Of a stretch of DNA of 64,000 nucleotides, positions 51,431 to 61,713 are shown piece by piece. The notes beneath the pieces were generated by a model, which made no database searches, was not told the origin of the DNA, and saw only the letters and a program-made list of their open reading frames with translations. The stretch is taken from the NCBI RefSeq assembly GCF_014384995.1, contig NZ_JACRSY010000007.1:1-64000 (forward strand), given 5' to 3'. The translations under genes were made by a program, and so were the position numbers. Origin of the DNA: Zhenhengia yiwuensis (GTDB lineage Bacteria > Bacillota > Clostridia > Lachnospirales > Cellulosilyticaceae). Each line of letters begins with the position of its first letter. The first letter of the stretch is position 1.

Positions 51431-52705
51431 TTATTTTATAACTTCACGCATTTTTCCCGCATTTCTTAAACTTTCTCGGAGCGTATCATTATCTGAACTT
51501 ACATAAAGCCTTTCTTTTTGGACTTTTAAATGTAACTCTTTTAAATAATTTTCCCTCATATTCTTCTTGCGAGGCATCTTTTCTAAATAAATATATTTGT
51601 TGTCCTTATTTAAAGTTGTAAAAATAACATGGTTCTTATCGAGTTTTTCTAAGGTGCTTAGACTTTGAGCTGTAAAAATAAGTTGCCCTTCCATTTCACT
51701 CGCGAACACTTCCATAAGCTGATTAAGTAAGGGTTCAAAAATTCTATTATCTAAATCATCCACAATCATACAAATATTTCGCTTATTATACACAGCAATA
51801 AGTACACCTAAAAGAGTAATCAACTTCTTTATTCCTTCTGATTCATATTTTAAAGGTATCTTTCTTCCCTCTCTTATAGAAACAACTTGAGTCTTCCCAT
51901 CTTCTTGATGCTCTACCTCTAAGTTTAAGCCTGGTATAAGAATCCCTATCACCTTATCCATCTGCTCCACACGCCTAACAAAAACTTCATATTGATTTCC
52001 CATTATTAAAGAAGTATCAATTAGGCACTCCATAATCCCAATATGGCCTGTTGCCATAACAAACAGCTGAAAATACCCAAATTGATGGAAGGTACGCAAG
52101 ATTTCCACTAAAAGATTCCCAAGTCCTAGTTTCTCTCTAAAAATCTGCTTATTTTGTTTATTGAAAATGAAAGAACGCTGTAAGTCCCTTACGAGAAGCT
52201 TTCTATCTTCTCCAAGAACTTTTTTATAACGAGGCGCTATTTTAAAGTACTCCTCCTCATTCGCCCTATATTCTATGAGTATAGGTTGTACTTTCCATTT
52301 ACCCTCTTTTAAAGTACTACAGACTAGTTTTTCTCCTAATACATTTAAATGTCCACCTGTTTCATCTCGTCCTAGTTCTACCTCATATGCTACTCTATAT
52401 TTGTCATCCCCAACTTGAACAAAAAATTCAAACTCTAATACTGCAGTAGGTTCATCTATTGAAATCACATATGCCATCTTGTCTGGCAAAGCCTCTCCTA
52501 AAATAAGTGCCTGTAAAATAATACACGCATCTATAACGGTACTCTTTCCAGATCCATTGGGGCCATAAATCCCAAGCATATCTCCCTTTTCTAAATTCAT
52601 ATTTTTCCTGAGCTTGGAATAATTTTTAAACTTTATCTCCCCTTGTTTTACGTTCTTTAAGTTTCTAATCTTTATCTCTGTAATTCTTACCATACAATTC
52701 GGCAT
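51431..52705 (-). CDS. Lone AAA ATPase (AAA15/SMC-like family)
   Basis: This 424-residue protein begins VRITEIKIRNLKNVKQGEI, typical of RecF/SMC-like ATPases. It has Walker A GIYGPNGSGKSTVIDA (about 46-61) and a Walker B-like segment CMIVDDLDNRIFEPLLNQLM (about 320). An ATPase switch region follows (QLIFTAQSLSTLEKLDKN). There is no fused nuclease domain and no effector gene beside it. Such ATPases occur in phage-defence systems with a partner, and in housekeeping of unknown role. AAGGAGGG site. Confidence 0.8.
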   Translation of the reverse strand: MPNCMVRITEIKIRNLKNVKQGEIKFKNYSKLRKNMNLEKGDMLGIYGPNGSGKSTVIDACIILQALILGEALPDKMAYVISIDEPTAVLEFEFFVQVGDDKYRVAYEVELGRDETGGHLNVLGEKLVCSTLKEGKWKVQPILIEYRANEEEYFKIAPRYKKVLGEDRKLLVRDLQRSFIFNKQNKQIFREKLGLGNLLVEILRTFHQFGYFQLFVMATGHIGIMECLIDTSLIMGNQYEVFVRRVEQMDKVIGILIPGLNLEVEHQEDGKTQVVSIREGRKIPLKYESEGIKKLITLLGVLIAVYNKRNICMIVDDLDNRIFEPLLNQLMEVFASEMEGQLIFTAQSLSTLEKLDKNHVIFTTLNKDNKYIYLEKMPRKKNMRENYLKELHLKVQKERLYVSSDNDTLRESLRNAGKMREVIK

Positions 52706-52910
52706 ATTTCCCTCCTTACGTCCTTATTACATATAGCATACTTTACATAAAAAGACAATTAGAAAACGTTTACTACAGTATAATTTTTTCACAAGAATAT
52801 ATATTCTTTGTTAATTTTTCTCTAGGTTATACGCTCTCTCTACTCATAACTCTAAGCTTTTTTAAACTCTAGGCGTATACTCGAGTGCTTCTTTATGCAA
52901 CAAAAAAAGA
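52706..52910. other. Spacer without gene
   Basis: AT-rich region upstream of the ATPase gene and downstream of araD. No gene or repeat seen. Confidence 0.5.
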
Positions 52911-52932
52911 AGCTAGACTTTATATTCTAGCT
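52911..52932 (-). terminator. Terminator of the arabinose operon
   Basis: AGCTAGA (52911-52917) pairs with TCTAGCT (52926-52932). On the minus strand TTCTTTTTTTG follows, 10 bases after the araD stop. Confidence 0.8.
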
Positions 52933-52941
52933 CCTTTTAAA

Positions 52942-53646
52942 TTAACCTATCTTCTCCTGCCCATAATAAGCATTTTTACCATGTTTTCTTAAAAAGTGCT
53001 TATCTAGTAGTTCCTGTTGCATGTTTAATGTCATGGCTCCTTCTCTTAAAAGCGCTGTATGAAAAGCCATCTTGCTCACTTCTTCTAGTACCACAGAGTG
53101 GTATACAGCCTCTTTAGGTGTACGACCCCAGGTAAAAGGTCCATGTTCTCTTACTAACACTCCAGGTACTTCTAGCGGATGAATGTCTTTAAAGGTTTTA
53201 ACAATGACTTTACCTGTTTCTTTCTCATATTCACCTTCTATCTCTGCCTTCGTCATAGCCCTAGTACAAGGAATGGGACCATAAAAATAATCTGCATGAG
53301 TAGTGCCTAGGGCTGTTACACTTTGACCAGCTTGTGCAAAGCTTACTGCCATAGAAGAATGGGTATGCACGATCCCCCCTATTTGAGGGAATGCCTTGTA
53401 AAGTTCTAGGTGAGTTGGTGTATCAGAAGAAGGTCTGTAGCGCCCTTCTACTACATTGCCTTCTAAATCTACAACAACCATATCACTAGGCTTAAGTTCA
53501 TCATACTCTACTCCACTTGGTTTAATGACTACCAAACCTTTTTCTCTGTCAATGCCGCTTACATTCCCCCATGTATAAACGACTAATCCATGTTTAGGAA
53601 GTTCTAAGTTTGCTTCATAAACCTCTTGTTTTAATGCTTCTAACAA
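52942..53646 (-). CDS. araD: L-ribulose-5-phosphate 4-epimerase
   Basis: This 234-residue class II aldolase-fold enzyme has the zinc site HTHSS (His about 95 and 97) and the third His in REHGPFTWG (about 170). KPSGVEYDELKPSDMVVVD binds the phosphate, and TTHADYFYGPIPCTR is typical of AraD. It converts L-ribulose 5-phosphate to D-xylulose 5-phosphate. It starts with TTG behind GGGGGAG and overlaps araB by 7 bases. Last gene of the operon. Confidence 0.95.
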   Translation of the reverse strand: MLEALKQEVYEANLELPKHGLVVYTWGNVSGIDREKGLVVIKPSGVEYDELKPSDMVVVDLEGNVVEGRYRPSSDTPTHLELYKAFPQIGGIVHTHSSMAVSFAQAGQSVTALGTTHADYFYGPIPCTRAMTKAEIEGEYEKETGKVIVKTFKDIHPLEVPGVLVREHGPFTWGRTPKEAVYHSVVLEEVSKMAFHTALLREGAMTLNMQQELLDKHFLRKHGKNAYYGQEKIG

Positions 53647-55286
53647 AGTTTACTCCCCCTCTCTATAAAGCCGCCTATTTCTGCATATTCCTGATACAGC
53701 TTGTTATATACCTTTACCATTCCGGGTTCTGGCAAATAGACTTTCTCTGTTGGACTCGCCATGTGAGCTTGTGCCTCTTCTACTGTTTCATACACCCCAC
53801 CTACTACAGATGCAAAGATTGCTGCCCCTAAGGCTACAGCCTGCTCCGCCTGGGCTACATTGATAGGCATCCCGAGTACGTTAGCTACAATCTGCATATT
53901 GAGTGGAGACTTTTTAGCAACACCTCCGATGGCAATCACCTCATTAATTTCAGCACCACATTTTCTAAACTGTTCTACAATAGCACGTGCGCCATAAGCT
54001 GTGGCTTCAATTAAGGCCCTGTAAATTTTAGCTGCATCCGTTCCTAGGCTAATCCCCAGTATAGCACCTTTTAAGTTTTGATTAGCATAAGGTGTTCTTC
54101 TACCATTCATCCAGTCTATTGCAATGACTCCACTTTCTACAGGGTCTACTTCACTTGCTTCTTTTTCAAGTTCATAAAGCATTTTCTTTTCAATCTCTGC
54201 TCTTTGCACTTCGGGCACATGCTTAAGCGGCCATCCTAAAAGCTTCTTATACCAAGCATATACATCACCAAAAGCAGATTGACCAGCTTCCATACCTAGC
54301 ATACCTTTAATAACGGACCCATCTACCTGCCCACATATGCCTTCTACTAAAATATCTTTCATAATCTCCATATCTTCCATTAGAATATCACAAGTAGACG
54401 TACCCATAACTTTCACTAACGCTTTAGGTCTAATGTTACCACCTACAGCACCCATATGGCAGTCAAAGGCGCCACATCCTACTTTTATACCTTCAGGTAG
54501 TCCTAGTGTCTTGGCCCATTCTTTTGTTAGTGTACCTGCTACTTCATCAGCAGTATAAGTCTCTTCAAACATTCTATCTCTCATGCCTTCAAGCAGAGGG
54601 TCTATACCTTTGAAAAATTCCTCACTTGGTAGTCCATTATAGGCTTCATGCCACATAACTTTATGTCCCGCAGCACATCTTCCTCTTTTAATAGCTTTAG
54701 CATCTTTTACACCTGTAAGCAGTGCTGGAATCCAGTCACAGTGTTCTACCCAGCTATAAGCCGCTTCTCTTACAGCTTCATCATCTCTTATAACCTTTAA
54801 GAGCTTTGCCCAGAACCATTCTGAAGAATATACACCTCCTATATACTGAGTATAGTCAGTGCCCCCCCAAGTCTTAGCATAGTTTGTAATTTCTGCTGCC
54901 TCTCTTACTGCTGTATGGTCTTTCCATAAAATAAACATGGCGTTAGGATTTTCTGCAAACTCTGGAAGAAGTGCAAGAGGAGTTCCTTCCTTATTAATAG
55001 CACAAGGTGTAGAACCTGTTGTATCTACGCTAATACCTACAATATTTTTTGTAACTTCAGTTCCTACTTTTTCTACAGTATTTACAATAACAGCCTTTAA
55101 TCCTTCTATGTAGTCTAATGGATGTTGTCTAAATTGGAATTTATCTGCATTGCAATACAGACCTTTCTGCCACCTTGGGTAGTAAAACACATGACTTGCA
55201 AGTTCAGCCCCGTTAGTGGTATCTACAATAACGCCCCTACAGGAATCACTGCCGTAATCAATACCAATGACATATTTTTTATCCAT
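53640..55286 (-). CDS. araB: Ribulokinase
   Basis: The start is ATG 55286 (MDKKYVIGIDYG), after GGGGG and 11 bases beyond the araA stop; a longer frame begins inside araA. The 548-residue FGGY-family kinase has GIDYGSDSCRGVIVD (phosphate loop), KVMGTSTCDIL, MLGMEAGQSAFGDVYAWY and EVIAIGGVAKKSPLNMQI. It phosphorylates L-ribulose in the cytosol. Confidence 0.95.
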   Translation of the reverse strand: MDKKYVIGIDYGSDSCRGVIVDTTNGAELASHVFYYPRWQKGLYCNADKFQFRQHPLDYIEGLKAVIVNTVEKVGTEVTKNIVGISVDTTGSTPCAINKEGTPLALLPEFAENPNAMFILWKDHTAVREAAEITNYAKTWGGTDYTQYIGGVYSSEWFWAKLLKVIRDDEAVREAAYSWVEHCDWIPALLTGVKDAKAIKRGRCAAGHKVMWHEAYNGLPSEEFFKGIDPLLEGMRDRMFEETYTADEVAGTLTKEWAKTLGLPEGIKVGCGAFDCHMGAVGGNIRPKALVKVMGTSTCDILMEDMEIMKDILVEGICGQVDGSVIKGMLGMEAGQSAFGDVYAWYKKLLGWPLKHVPEVQRAEIEKKMLYELEKEASEVDPVESGVIAIDWMNGRRTPYANQNLKGAILGISLGTDAAKIYRALIEATAYGARAIVEQFRKCGAEINEVIAIGGVAKKSPLNMQIVANVLGMPINVAQAEQAVALGAAIFASVVGGVYETVEEAQAHMASPTEKVYLPEPGMVKVYNKLYQEYAEIGGFIERGSKLC

Positions 55287-55297
55287 ATTTCTTCCCC

Positions 55298-56779
55298 CTA
55301 CCTGAACTTCCAAATAAATTCATTCGTTCTAAGCATCTGTTTAAGCTCTAAAATATCTGTCTTTTCATTAATCACTACATATTCAATATCCATCATTTCT
55401 GCCCAGTCTACTAAATCCTCACACGTTACCTCATAAGAAAAAACTGTGTGATGAGCACCTCCTGCCAAGATCCATGCTGTAGCACCTATCTCCATAGAAG
55501 GTTTAAGCTTCCATAAAGTTCTTGCTACTGGTAAGTTTGGCATATCCTTTTCAAGTTCTATGCCTTCTACCTGTGCAATGACTAATCTAAATCTACCACC
55601 CATATCAATAAGAGATGCACAGACTGCTTCACCTTCACCTCCATTAAAGACAAGTCTTGCAGGGTCTTCTTTATCCCCGATACTTAACGGATGCACTTCA
55701 ATACGTGGCTTATTACTTGCAATAGTTGGGCATACCTCCAGCATATGTGCACCTAATACACATTCATACTCTGGTGCCATGTTGTACGTATAGTCTTCCA
55801 TAAAAGAAGTGCCTCTGTTATCTGCAATAATCTTCATCACTCTTGTTAAAGCAGCCACTTTCCAGTCACCTTCACCACCATAACCATAACCTTTTTCCAT
55901 TAATCTTTGGGTTGCAAGTCCTGGAAGCTGTTTCATACCATGTAGGTCTTCAAAGGTGTTAGTAAAAGCACTACAGCCCCTAGCTTCTAAAAATCGCTCT
56001 AAGGCAATTTCCATTTTGGCCTGCTCTCTTACACTTTCGTAGAACTTCTCACCAGCTATACAATCTGGTGCAAAGTCATAATGCTCTTCATAAATTCCCA
56101 TAAGTTCATCAATTTCTTTTTCTGTGACCTTTTGCATTTCTTCTACTAAATCGCCTACACCATAGCCATTAATAGACCACCTAAATTTCACCTGAGCTTC
56201 TACTTTATCCCCTTCTGTCACAGCTACTTCACGCATGTTCTCTCCAAATCTTGCTACCTTTAAAGTGTGTCCCATACTTGCTGCAAGGGCTACACGTGCC
56301 CACTTACCAATACGTTTTTGTACCTTTTCATCTTCAAAGTAACCTACTACTACTTTGCGATTAATACCCATACGTGTATAAATAAAGCCATGCTCACGAT
56401 CCCCATGAGCAGATTGATTCAGATTCATGAAGTCCATATCAATAGTATCCCAAGGAATCTCTCTATTTCTTTGTGTATGAAGATGTAGGACAGGCTTCGT
56501 TAAAATTTTCAATCCATTAATCCACATTTTAGAAGGTGAGAAGGTGTGCATCCAAGTAATGACACCTATACAATCCTCATCCCTACTTGCTTCCATACAT
56601 AAAGTGTGTACTTCTTCTGGTGTCTTCACTGTAGGTTTCCATACAATGTCTAGTGAAATATAAGAAGATTGATTAAATGTATCTACTATATATTTAGCAT
56701 CTTCTGCTACATGCCTTAAACACTCTTCTCCATAAAGATGTTGACTCCCTGTAATAAACCAAACTTTTTGTTTACTCAC
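55298..56779 (-). CDS. araA: L-arabinose isomerase
   Basis: I use the GTG at 56779, which is 8 bases after GGAG; an earlier in-frame GTG overlaps that site. The 493-residue protein begins SKQKVWFITGSQHLYGEE, the AraA signature, and carries GVITWMHTFSPSKMWI, YGYGGEGDWKVAALTR and the metal ligands in FMEDYTYN and HHTVFSYE. It converts L-arabinose to L-ribulose. Operon order araA, araB, araD. Confidence 0.96.
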   Translation of the reverse strand: MSKQKVWFITGSQHLYGEECLRHVAEDAKYIVDTFNQSSYISLDIVWKPTVKTPEEVHTLCMEASRDEDCIGVITWMHTFSPSKMWINGLKILTKPVLHLHTQRNREIPWDTIDMDFMNLNQSAHGDREHGFIYTRMGINRKVVVGYFEDEKVQKRIGKWARVALAASMGHTLKVARFGENMREVAVTEGDKVEAQVKFRWSINGYGVGDLVEEMQKVTEKEIDELMGIYEEHYDFAPDCIAGEKFYESVREQAKMEIALERFLEARGCSAFTNTFEDLHGMKQLPGLATQRLMEKGYGYGGEGDWKVAALTRVMKIIADNRGTSFMEDYTYNMAPEYECVLGAHMLEVCPTIASNKPRIEVHPLSIGDKEDPARLVFNGGEGEAVCASLIDMGGRFRLVIAQVEGIELEKDMPNLPVARTLWKLKPSMEIGATAWILAGGAHHTVFSYEVTCEDLVDWAEMMDIEYVVINEKTDILELKQMLRTNEFIWKFR

Positions 56780-56829
56780 CTTAACCACTCCTTTGTTTGT
56801 ATTTGCCCTATTCTTATTTTTATTACTTA

Positions 56830-57852
56830 TTATTTTTTCTTATCCTTAAGCTTTGCAAAAATACTTTGCAGAATAATAAAGAAGCAAAGTAATGCTGCAA
56901 TAACAATTTTAGTCCACCATGAAGATAAGGTGCCTTGGAATGTAATAAGTGATTCAATAGTTCCTTTAATGAGTACACCAAATAAACTACCTACCACACT
57001 TCCTACACCACCAGTTAGAAGAGTTCCCCCTATAACCGATGAAGCAATGGCTTCCATCTCAAAACCACGTGCCTGTTCTACGAAACCACCACAGGAGTTG
57101 AGACAAAATACAAAGCCTGCTAGACCTGCTAGAAAACCATTGAGCACGTAAACTTTCAGCTTAGTACGCCTTACATTTAGCCCCATAAGAAGAGCGGACT
57201 GTTCGTTTCCCCCTACTGCATAGATAGATCGCCCAAAGGCTGTATATCTAAGTACGATAAAGGCAACGATTAAAATTACTACTGCAATAACTACACTAGG
57301 GTAAATATACGGATAGACGAGATTACCCTTTTTATTCACTATAGCTAGAAAAGGCAGGTAGATTTTAGAGTTAGCTATTTTTAAGAAAGTCTCATTGGTA
57401 ATACTAATCATATCTGAACTGATGACAGCCGTCATACCTCTCGCAAAGAACATGCCCGCTAAAGTCACAATAAACGGTTGTATTTTAAGATAAGCTACAA
57501 AAAAGCCTTGTACTAGACCAAATACGCCTCCTACAATAAGGACAATGACAATACTCACAACAGGGTTCATCCCCTGTTTTTCCATCATCCAAGCCAGCAT
57601 CATACAACTCATACCAATAACTGAGCCAATGGAAATATCAATACCTCCTGTAATGAGTACCATAGTCATACCTACTGCTGCTACAATCAAACTAGCATTA
57701 TTAATAAAGAGGTTAAAAAATACTTGTGGTTTACCAAAGTTTTTATCACTGAAAATAAGTACCCCTGCAATATAAAGGGCTATGAATAGCAAAATAGTAA
57801 TCATAAGAAGAAAACTGTTCCCATCTAATCGCTCTCTTACTTTCTTAATCAT
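56830..57852 (-). CDS. Sugar ABC transporter permease (YjfF-like)
   Basis: This 340-residue protein has 8-10 membrane segments. It carries the RbsC/AraH-family motifs GGIDISIGSVIGMSCM (about 67-82) and GRSIYAVGGNEQSALLMGLN (about 210-229). It overlaps the preceding permease by 4 bases. In E. coli the related YjfF pairs with YtfT in the furanose importer, which fits the two-permease arrangement here. Confidence 0.92.
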   Translation of the reverse strand: MIKKVRERLDGNSFLLMITILLFIALYIAGVLIFSDKNFGKPQVFFNLFINNASLIVAAVGMTMVLITGGIDISIGSVIGMSCMMLAWMMEKQGMNPVVSIVIVLIVGGVFGLVQGFFVAYLKIQPFIVTLAGMFFARGMTAVISSDMISITNETFLKIANSKIYLPFLAIVNKKGNLVYPYIYPSVVIAVVILIVAFIVLRYTAFGRSIYAVGGNEQSALLMGLNVRRTKLKVYVLNGFLAGLAGFVFCLNSCGGFVEQARGFEMEAIASSVIGGTLLTGGVGSVVGSLFGVLIKGTIESLITFQGTLSSWWTKIVIAALLCFFIILQSIFAKLKDKKK

Positions 57853-58904
57853 TGTTCCACCACCCTTTCTACATTTTGGGTGCTGTTTTTAACACGCATA
57901 TGTTTCATCCATTTTTTAAGTTCTGGTGACTGTAAAGCTACAATAATAATAACCACAATAGCTTTATAAACAGGTAACTGGTCAGCCGTTACCTTCATAG
58001 CATATAAAGAAGTTGTAAGTGCCTGAATGGTAATAGCACCAATAACACTACCTGCTATGGAGAATTTACCGCCACCTAGACTGTTACCTCCTAGTGCTAC
58101 TGCCAAAATAGCATCTAACTCAATATTCAGCCCTGCATTATTAGCATCAATAGAGTAAATACGAGATGTAATAATAAGCCCTGCTATCCCTGCACATAAT
58201 CCGCAAAATACATAAGATAAGAACTGAATAACTGTTGCATTAAGACCTACTAACTTAGCTGCCTTAGCGTTAATTCCTACAGATTGAATGTAAAGACCAA
58301 GTGCTGTCTTCTTTAAAATCAGACTGGTTACAATGACTACAATAACAGCTATAAAAATAGGAGTTGGAATAGGTACCCCAGGTAAGAAGGCACCTAATCT
58401 TTTAAAAGAGTCTACTTTTACATAAAGGATATTTCCCCCTGTAATAAGCTGAGCAATGCCTCTGCCTGCTGTAAATAAAATAAGGGTAGCTACCATAGGC
58501 TGTATCTTCATCTTAGCTACTAAAAATCCGTTCCATGCTCCGCACAGTGCACCTATTAAAACAGCAAGGAGTACACCAAAGATATAAGGAATCTGATAAG
58601 TCTCCCCTGTACCTAATGCAAAAATGCATACAGCACCTGCAAAAGCACTGACCGCCCCTACAGAAATGTCTGTTCCACCTGATGCTGCTACAACAAGTGT
58701 CATCCCTACTGCTAGAATAATGAGTTCACTTGAACGGTTCAGTACATCTATCAAATAGCCATAAAGTACACCGTTTTGAATGGTAATATCAAAAAATGTA
58801 GGTGTTTTAATCAAGTTAAATAAGAGTACAATCACTAAACAAAAAAGTGGCCAAAATAAATGATAACCTGTAATCTTTTTCACAATTTCCTGCGTTTTAC
58901 TCAT
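57849..58904 (-). CDS. Sugar ABC transporter permease (YtfT-like)
   Basis: I start at ATG 58904, 8 bases after GGAGG; the longer frame begins 18 bases earlier without a site. The protein has 351 residues, the motif SGGTDISVGAVSAFAGA (about 77-93) and GLYIQSVGINAKAAKLVGLN. It overlaps the ATPase gene end by 8 bases. With YjfF-like it forms the heterodimeric membrane channel. Confidence 0.92.
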   Translation of the reverse strand: MSKTQEIVKKITGYHLFWPLFCLVIVLLFNLIKTPTFFDITIQNGVLYGYLIDVLNRSSELIILAVGMTLVVAASGGTDISVGAVSAFAGAVCIFALGTGETYQIPYIFGVLLAVLIGALCGAWNGFLVAKMKIQPMVATLILFTAGRGIAQLITGGNILYVKVDSFKRLGAFLPGVPIPTPIFIAVIVVIVTSLILKKTALGLYIQSVGINAKAAKLVGLNATVIQFLSYVFCGLCAGIAGLIITSRIYSIDANNAGLNIELDAILAVALGGNSLGGGKFSIAGSVIGAITIQALTTSLYAMKVTADQLPVYKAIVVIIIVALQSPELKKWMKHMRVKNSTQNVERVVEQ

Positions 58905-60420
58905 TTGCCCCACCTCCCGCAATGGCTTTCATAATGTTTTCTTCGGAAAGTTCATACTCCTCTAATTCCCCAACCTTTTGCCCATCTCTTAAAATAGCCA
59001 TTCGATTGCAAGTACGAAGCATCTCTTCTATTTCAGATGAAATAAACATAACGGACATCCCTTCTGAAGCTAACTTCACTACCAACTTTTGAATCTCTGT
59101 CTTCGTTCCAATGTCAATGCCTCTTGTCGGTTCATCTAGAATAAGGAAATCCGGCTGAGTAAGTAACCATCTACCTAATATGACTTTTTGCTGATTCCCA
59201 CCACTTAACTGTTTAATAGGCACGTCTCTATGGGCTGTCTTAATTTGCAGAAGGTCAATATAACGGTCTGTAAATGCTTCTTGTTCCTTCTTGCTTAAAA
59301 GTTTAAAGACACCCTTTTTAGCCTGAAGGGCAATAATAATATTTTCTCTTACAGACAGATCTGCAATAATCCCTTCATCTTTTCTATTTTCAGGACAAAA
59401 TGCCATTCCTGCTTTCATAGCCTGAAGGGGCATACTCATATGAAGCTTATTGGCTTTAACTTCTAAGTTCCCTGCATCTGCCTTATCTGCACCATACAAG
59501 GTTCTAGCAAGTTCTGACCTACCTGAACCTAAAAGACCTGAAAGTCCTATGACTTCTCCTTTATGAATAGTCAGGTCAAAAGGTTTAATTTTTCCCATAC
59601 ACCCTAACTGTTTAGCCTTTACAATCACCTCTTTAGCCTCTTCTTTATCTAAAGTCTTTTCCTTTTTAATAGTCGCTAGGTCATCAAAGTCTTTTCCCAT
59701 CATTTTTGCCACAAGCTGAACACGTGGCAACTCCTCTACTCTGTACTCACCTACTAAAGCACCATTACGTAATACCGTAATACAATCACACACTTCATAA
59801 ACCTGTTCTAAGAAATGTGTAACAAAAATAATACCTACTCCCTGGCTCTTAAGCTGTCTCATAACACCAAAGAGTTTTTGTACTTCCTGCTCATCTAAAC
59901 TGGCTGTGGGTTCATCTAAAATCAGTACTTTGGCAGATACATCTACAGCCCTTGCTATAGCTACCATCTGCTGAATAGCTACAGAGTAATTTTCTAGCGC
60001 CTTTGTTACATCAATTTGGATATTTAAGCCCCCTAACATTTCTCTTGCTTTTTGATTCATCCTCTTCCAGTCAATATGACCTCTTTTTCTAGGTGCCCTA
60101 CCTACAAAAATATTTTCTGCAACAGACAAGTTAGGACATAAGTTAACCTCTTGATAGACTGTACTAATCCCATTCAGTTGTGCTTCCTGTGGTGATTTAT
60201 TAACAATAGGTCTACTTATACCTGCAATTCTAATCTCCCCTGTCTCAAACTCCTCTACCCCTGTCAGTACTTTTATAAGTGTCGATTTTCCTGCACCATT
60301 CTCACCCATAAGGGCATGGATTTCACCACTTCTTAGCGTGAAATCTACATGAGAAAGTGCTTTAACGCCTGGAAAATTCTTACTAATATTTCTCATACTC
60401 AATAGTTCTTGCTCTCCCAT
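58897..60420 (-). CDS. Sugar ABC transporter ATP-binding protein (YtfR/AraG-like)
   Basis: This 507-residue protein has two fused ATPase halves. The first has Walker A GENGAGKSTLIKVLTG (about 38-53), and the expected signature position reads YSVAIQQMVAIARAV, followed by LILDEPTASLD. The second has Walker A-like GLLGSGRSELARTL (degenerate), LSGGNQQKVILGRW and LILDEPTRGIDIGT. This is the RbsA/AraG plan. GAGGGG site. A terminator-like stem separates it from the binding-protein gene. Confidence 0.93.
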   Translation of the reverse strand: MGEQELLSMRNISKNFPGVKALSHVDFTLRSGEIHALMGENGAGKSTLIKVLTGVEEFETGEIRIAGISRPIVNKSPQEAQLNGISTVYQEVNLCPNLSVAENIFVGRAPRKRGHIDWKRMNQKAREMLGGLNIQIDVTKALENYSVAIQQMVAIARAVDVSAKVLILDEPTASLDEQEVQKLFGVMRQLKSQGVGIIFVTHFLEQVYEVCDCITVLRNGALVGEYRVEELPRVQLVAKMMGKDFDDLATIKKEKTLDKEEAKEVIVKAKQLGCMGKIKPFDLTIHKGEVIGLSGLLGSGRSELARTLYGADKADAGNLEVKANKLHMSMPLQAMKAGMAFCPENRKDEGIIADLSVRENIIIALQAKKGVFKLLSKKEQEAFTDRYIDLLQIKTAHRDVPIKQLSGGNQQKVILGRWLLTQPDFLILDEPTRGIDIGTKTEIQKLVVKLASEGMSVMFISSEIEEMLRTCNRMAILRDGQKVGELEEYELSEENIMKAIAGGGANE

Positions 60421-60449
60421 AAAGCTTCACCCCTCTATATTGGATATAA

Positions 60450-60499
60450 AAAAGGTGTGAATGAGAACCCATTATTTTGGTCCTTGGTTCACACCTTTT
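60450..60499 (-). terminator. Intercistronic attenuator after the binding-protein gene
   Basis: AAAAGGTGTGAA (60450-60461) pairs with TTCACACCTTTT (60488-60499). On the minus strand TTTATATCC follows the stem. Partial termination here would give more binding protein than importer. Confidence 0.8.
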
Positions 60500-60610
60500 G
60501 CATTTATTCTTTTGATCTTTTACTTAAATTTTAATTTCAACCTTTAGCCTTAATACCTTACTTTAATGCCATACAAATCCAAATCTAAATATCAATTTTT
60601 ATCCCTACTC

Positions 60611-61684
60611 TTAGTAAACACGTGTTGGAAGCATTTCTGCTGCTGTATCAGCTGGGAATACCCCCTCTTCTACATATTGAATTTTTTCAACTTCTTCGCC
60701 ATTCATAATAGCTTTTGCAAGCTCTGCAACACGTGGTCCATGAAGTGGGTTACATTCTACAGATACATTCATTTCCCCTGCAATCATAGATTCAAAAGCA
60801 GCTTTAACAGCATCAAAAGATACAATAACTACATCTTCTGCTGGTTTTTTACCAACTGCTTTAAGAGCATCAATAGCACCAAAGGCCATATTATCATTTT
60901 GAGCAATTAAGATATCAATTTGTTCACCTGATTTAAGGAAAGACTCCATAACTTCTTGGCCTTTTGCCTGTGTGAATTCGCCTGTTTGTTCTAATACGAT
61001 AGAATAGTTGCTATGTTCTTGAAGACCATCGCGTACGCCTTTTGTACGACCAATTTCAGCTGATGAACCAATTGTACCTTGAAGTACAGCTACATTAAGC
61101 TGATCCTGACCACGCCCAAGACCATCCATATATTCTGTCAGCCAATCTACAGCATCAAGTCCTTCTTGATAGAAATCAGAACCTACCCAGCATGTATAAA
61201 GAGAATCATCAGATACATCAATCATTCTATCTACAATAATAACTGGAATCTCAGCATCTTTTGCTTCACCAAGTACTGTTTCCCATCCTGTCTCTGTTAC
61301 AGGTGCAATAACAATAACATCTACTTCCTGGGAAATAAAATCTCTTACTGCTTTAATCTGATTTTCTTGTTTTTGTTGAGCATCTGCAAAGATTAAATTA
61401 AAGCCATTTTCCTCTGTCAGGGTACTCTTCATAGATTCTGTATTGGCAACACGCCAGTCAGATTCTGCACCTACTTGCGAAAAACCAATTGTAATAAGTT
61501 CATCTGTCTTTTCTTCAGCCTCTTCTGCTGGAGTCTCTGTTTTTGTTTCTTCTTTAGCCGGAGCTTCTGTCTTCGTTTCAGTTTCTTTTGGCGTACTATT
61601 TTCTGCTGGTGCGCTACTACAACCAACAAGCGCTGTACCTACCATCGTTAAACCTAATAACATACTGACTAATTTTTTCTTCAT
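60611..61684 (-). CDS. Sugar-binding lipoprotein (YtfQ-like, probable L-arabinofuranose)
   Basis: This 357-residue lipoprotein has a lipobox GTALVGC (Cys 22), a Thr/Glu/Lys linker (about 25-62) and a periplasmic-binding fold. It opens TIGFSQVGAESDWRVANTES, the YtfQ furanose-binder signature, with VIVIAPVTETGWETVL and VSFDAVKAAFESMIAGEMNV. In the araBAD context the ligand is probably L-arabinofuranose or arabinose; E. coli YtfQ binds galactofuranose. A cre-like site lies upstream. Confidence 0.9.
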   Translation of the reverse strand: MKKKLVSMLLGLTMVGTALVGCSSAPAENSTPKETETKTEAPAKEETKTETPAEEAEEKTDELITIGFSQVGAESDWRVANTESMKSTLTEENGFNLIFADAQQKQENQIKAVRDFISQEVDVIVIAPVTETGWETVLGEAKDAEIPVIIVDRMIDVSDDSLYTCWVGSDFYQEGLDAVDWLTEYMDGLGRGQDQLNVAVLQGTIGSSAEIGRTKGVRDGLQEHSNYSIVLEQTGEFTQAKGQEVMESFLKSGEQIDILIAQNDNMAFGAIDALKAVGKKPAEDVVIVSFDAVKAAFESMIAGEMNVSVECNPLHGPRVAELAKAIMNGEEVEKIQYVEEGVFPADTAAEMLPTRVY

Positions 61685-61713
61685 AACTCTACCCCCCTGT
61701 TATTTTCAATAAA

